Under the pieces are notes generated by a model. It ran no database searches. It saw only the letters and a list, made by a program, of their open reading frames with translations, and was not told where the DNA came from. DNA of 64,000 bases. It comes from Brachynemurus nebulosus (lineage: Eukaryota > Arthropoda > Insecta > Neuroptera > Myrmeleontidae). The stretch lies in contig JAPWDM010000005.1 in NCBI GenBank assembly GCA_035578155.1, positions 19,900,877 to 19,964,876 of the forward strand, in the 5' to 3' direction. Shown in pieces: positions 61,197 to 64,000 of the stretch (its first letter is position 1; the number at the start of each line of letters is the position of its first letter). The position numbers were made by a program, and so were the translations under genes.

Positions 61197-61752
61197 ATAG
61201 TATATTGTGCAATAAGTGCGGGAAATTGTCGATTGCCCACGAAAGCGAAGCTGAGCGCACGAACGTAGTGACTGCGCTCATTCGCTTGAGTGGGGCAATC
61301 GACAATTCCGCACGAGTTGCACATACTATTTTTTATTACGAATTTCACATATTTTTTCTATTATTATCACTATTTTTGACATTTTTATTACTTTTTAAAA
61401 TAATAATTTTAAGTATTCTTCTTTTGTAAATAATAAACAAATATGGAATACCATAAAGTAACGCTCAAATCTATTAATATTATTCTTCTTTTTTTTCTGA
61501 AATTATTATCGTCTAAATTACTTTGCTGGTGGCTCTATAGAAATAATTATGAAATATTTATTAAATGAAAAATTAAGAGGCGGGATTGCGTGTTTTGATT
61601 AAATTTTGCGTGTTTTATTGTCAATTTGCGTGTGTAAAGTTACTTTCTACACGCAAAAAAGTATGCGGGAAGAGTACAGTGGGCAAACAGCTATTTTGCG
61701 TACAGAAATGTGTGCGCCAAGTTAGTACTTCTCCCGTATGAGTAATAAAAAA
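61197..61752. mobile_element. Double-hairpin element, copy 2
   Basis: It has the same plan as 59530-60162: a first hairpin 61197-61330 (GCGGGAAATTGTCGATTGCC) and a last hairpin ending ACTTCTCCCGTATGAG. CATAAAGTAACGCTCAAATC at about 61451 matches the word beside the palindrome at 17.2 kb. The segment between the hairpins is shorter than in copy 1. No ORF is real. Confidence 0.65.
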
Positions 61753-62053
61753 TAAGATTTGAATTTCCAAATTTCTTTTTAAAGAAGGAAGAATTTTTTA
61801 TTCTACAATTTTAATTCGATTAAGAAAAAAGAAAACTGGTCAAGTGGAAGTCGATCTTGGGTATTGTTGGATTTATGATTCCGTAACTTTCTTTTGATAC
61901 CCTAAAATACCGCGAAAATTTCTTTAAAACCGTGTTCGGAGAAAATTGTAGAATAAACAATTGTAGAAAAACAATATACAAAGTATGATTTTAGGTGTCT
62001 TAGGTTTTTTGACTTTTTTTCGCTCATCGGAAGTACTTCTTTCCTATTTTCCT

Positions 62054-62240
62054 TTAGCGAATTTCCAGCTATTACAGCCACTGTCATGACGCGACTTGAG
62101 CCCGGGACTATGTCAGAAATTTGTTTTGAGGTCCCTAGAAACCGAAAATAATAATAACTATATATGGGTCCGCGCGATAACTCTCGAATGAAATGTCTTA
62201 CGTTTATGAAATTTTGTGAAAATATTGGAAGTCCCTTTGG
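62054..62240. repeat. Dispersed repeat S1 copy
   Basis: It reads TAGCGAATTTCCAGCTATT, GACGCGACTTGAGCCCGGGA, then TTTTGAGGTCCCTAGAAAC, GGTCCGCGCGATAACTCTCG and GAAAATATTGGAAGTCCC. The complement of GACTTGAGCCCGGGACTA resembles a tRNA-type B box. It has an intact CGCGCGATAACTCTCG junction that is duplicated and inverted in the 26.6-kb copy. Confidence 0.65.
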
Positions 62241-62498
62241 AACTTTGGAATATTGGAACTTTTTCGAAGCCTCATTTAAAATTTCAGTTACCCCTGATCG
62301 ATGTGTATTTTTTCTACAAAACTTCATTTTCTACAGTCTACCTCGGATGATTTCCTTCCCACAACAAAACAAAATCACCACCATAACCCATGGCTAGTTC
62401 CATTTACCTATTGTACGTACTACACTGGCAAGTACACACATACATGAGGCAGCTGAACATTGTTGGTTTGGATGGATGAATCAACTAACATTTTCTAG

Positions 62499-62633
62499 GT
62501 CATCACAACACCCTGGAGATACGCGAATAAGTCGTTCGATGCACGTATGTACCTCTGCCTAGACAACAGAACTCGCGGGACTTACTCGTACATGCAGGAC
62601 ACTGCCAGTGAATACTATTATCTTACTACATGA
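62499..62633 (+). CDS. Candidate terminal exon (unrecognised protein)
   Basis: After an acceptor-like ACATTTTCTAG, a frame of 44 codons and TGA reads VITTPWRYANKSFDARMYLC, LDNRTRGTYSYMQDTA and SEYYYLTT. It is phase 0, so it would fit after the 55926-56333 exon. Composition is near 48% GC in an AT-rich setting, which favours coding. Against it: the frame is short, and the minus strand carries a strong donor GTAAGT at 62582-62587, so this could instead be a minus-strand exon or conserved non-coding DNA. Confidence 0.25.
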   Translation, partial: VITTPWRYANKSFDARMYLCLDNRTRGTYSYMQDTASEYYYLTT

Positions 62634-62949
62634 CTTTTTGCCTGTGCATCTTCACCTTTTATTCACCTAGTGATATTTTAATGATTCAACTCTGTGGCTT
62701 TGTTTGTACGAGCTTTCAACAAAAAATAATATTTTTACAAATATTATTTTTGAGTAAGAGTAGAAGAATAGGGAGCAGTATGTCGGATTGATGGGGGTCG
62801 ACAATATGAGGTATTATCGATTAGGTGTAAGGGTTGGGAAACACGCGATATGAAAATATGTCCAAAAATAATTTGTGCATTGTTTATTCTACTACTGAAG
62901 TTTCTATTTTAACAAATAATATTTTATCTTTCTCTCTACGTTAACTTTT

Positions 62950-64000
62950 TACGAATCCTTTTTAATTTTCATCAGTCAAAATTCATGAATCATTTTTAAA
63001 ATGGGTAGACTATTTTAAATCGATTACACGGAGAGAAAATTCATATAAAAATTACTGTGCTCAGCACTACAATCGACGTGTAAAAGGCGAACATATTCAG
63101 TTTTGTACGGTAAAAATATAAAAATTATAATTAATCATAGAAAATTTAAAGGATAGAATATTGTTTCCGTAAAATTAGCTCCGTAAAATTTGTAAAACAG
63201 CACAGTAAAAAGTTCCATTGCCGACAAAAAAATATTTTTTAATTGTTTTTCTTACAAAAATTACCATGCTGTATTATAATATTTGAAATGCTATCTGCTA
63301 ATAGTAGAAAGAAAAAAAGGGAAAGAAGTTTGTGTGTGTTGTGAACGCTGTTGAAATGTACCTCACTCATAGCAAGTCACATAGCCAACCATAGGTTTGG
63401 ACAACCAACTTGGTCGGACGGGTCGGACCAAGCACCTTGATCCATTAGACTACAAGCAGCAAGCAGTGTTCATTACACTGTGTTAGAGGACGGGGATGTC
63501 ACCGTTTAATTCATCATTTTGTTACTTCACTATCTTTAGTATTAGAAAATATTGTTGTCAATCATTTTTGTATGCATCATAAAGTTCTTACAGATTCGAA
63601 GTTTTTACAGATACCGCCCAAGCAACAAAAGGTTGCGGGCCAGATGCGCAAATGAAAGAGTACGACAACAAGAATTAAACTATAACATTTATGCATAAGA
63701 GTGTGATGAAAGTTGTGTTAGCACATTAAATTTTACCATGCTAGCACATATTTTTTATTTTGGTCGTCGATCGCGCACGCATTATAAGAGAGCATGGTAA
63801 TTTTTCTGAAATTTTATCTACAAAAATTATATGATTTTTCTCTCCATGTAGTAATGCAGATTGCTTTTCAGAATTCCTTACTATTTGTCAATGTTATTTT
63901 TCCATTCTGGGTCATAACGTAAATGTTGAAAGAGTTTTTTCTTTAATAGGTCAGCAATTGTCAAAAGAACGCAACAAATTAAATGTCGATACTATATCCA
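62950..64000 (+). pseudogene. hAT transposase C-terminal fragment, split by a MITE
   Basis: Bases 63849-64000 encode SNADCFSEFLTIC, then CYFSILGHNVNVERVFSLIG and QQLSKERNKLNVDTIS. The VERVFSLIG-Q-SKERNKL block is the hAT dimerisation domain. Left of the MITE, about 62974-63026 reads SSVKIHESFLKWVDYFKSI in the matching frame. Further left an in-frame TAA appears near 62965, so it is decayed. It belongs to a different hAT lineage from the fragments at 19.5 and 57.9 kb (FSLIG versus FSKAG). It continues past the window end. Confidence 0.8.
63027..63848. mobile_element. 822-bp TA-flanked MITE, copy 2
   Basis: It is nearly identical to 50766-51587, with the same 822-bp length. Ends are CACGGAGAGAAAATTCAT and complement CATGGAGAGAAAAATCAT, flanked by TA at 63025-63026 and 63849-63850. 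It inserted into the hAT transposase remnant: skipping the element and one TA rejoins the reading frame. Small indels (for example 5 bp near 63450) distinguish the copies. Confidence 0.87.

Noticed and set aside
59511..61429. Two similar 74-80-codon ORFs at 59511 and 61205
   Set aside because: Similarity comes from the shared hairpin element; the frames run through palindromic DNA and differ at their ends.

Overview
This is a very AT-rich stretch of animal nuclear DNA, most likely from an insect. The evidence is an I-like non-LTR retrotransposon, mariner and hAT fragments of insect type, RTE-like repeat tails, GT-AG splice sites and introns of many kilobases. There are no operons, ribosome binding sites or other prokaryotic features. 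The order and species cannot be fixed from what is visible.

Layout. 1-3933: 3' part of an I-like LINE. It has the tail of ORF1, a complete 1231-residue ORF2 (endonuclease, reverse transcriptase, RNase H, CCHC-like end) and a (TAA)n tail. 4-39 kb: no recognisable host coding sequence, but a dense layer of non-autonomous DNA transposons, many with both ends and target-site duplications (TSDs) visible. 8-bp duplications (hAT type) occur at 13280-14336, 16687-17605, 18870-19027, 19325-19918, 26228-26421, 34531-35549 and 37152-37598. 3-bp TTA/TAA duplications (PIF/Harbinger type) occur at 9089-9254 and 14450-15123. A TA duplication (Tc1/mariner type) occurs at 4019-4699. A possible untranslated first exon lies near 18.3 kb.

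39.9-62.6 kb: probably part of one plus-strand host gene with very long introns. Supported exons are a start-codon exon (39911-40000) and a 408-bp exon (55926-56333). A weaker candidate terminal exon is 62499-62633. All junctions are phase 0, so they could join, but I do not recognise the protein. The introns hold more elements: TA-type at 41574-42318 and 53255-53707, a Harbinger MITE inside a long palindrome (43947-45027), a mariner remnant (46627-47144), hAT types (49567-49915, 54510-54695, 57665-58264), a nested pair (50599-51776) and two double-hairpin elements (59530-60162, 61197-61752). Two diverged copies of a small minus-strand ORF (42.8-43.0 and 57.3-57.55 kb), one with a good signal peptide, are a candidate small secreted protein.

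62.9-64 kb: a hAT transposase remnant whose reading frame is split by the second copy of an 822-bp TA-type MITE.

I see no CRISPR, rRNA, convincing tRNA or obviously new multi-gene system. The strongest unusual theme is a set of hAT-type elements that share T-A-G-n-G-A-T-G-like ends and 8-bp duplications, while each has its own private short-repeat code inside both ends.
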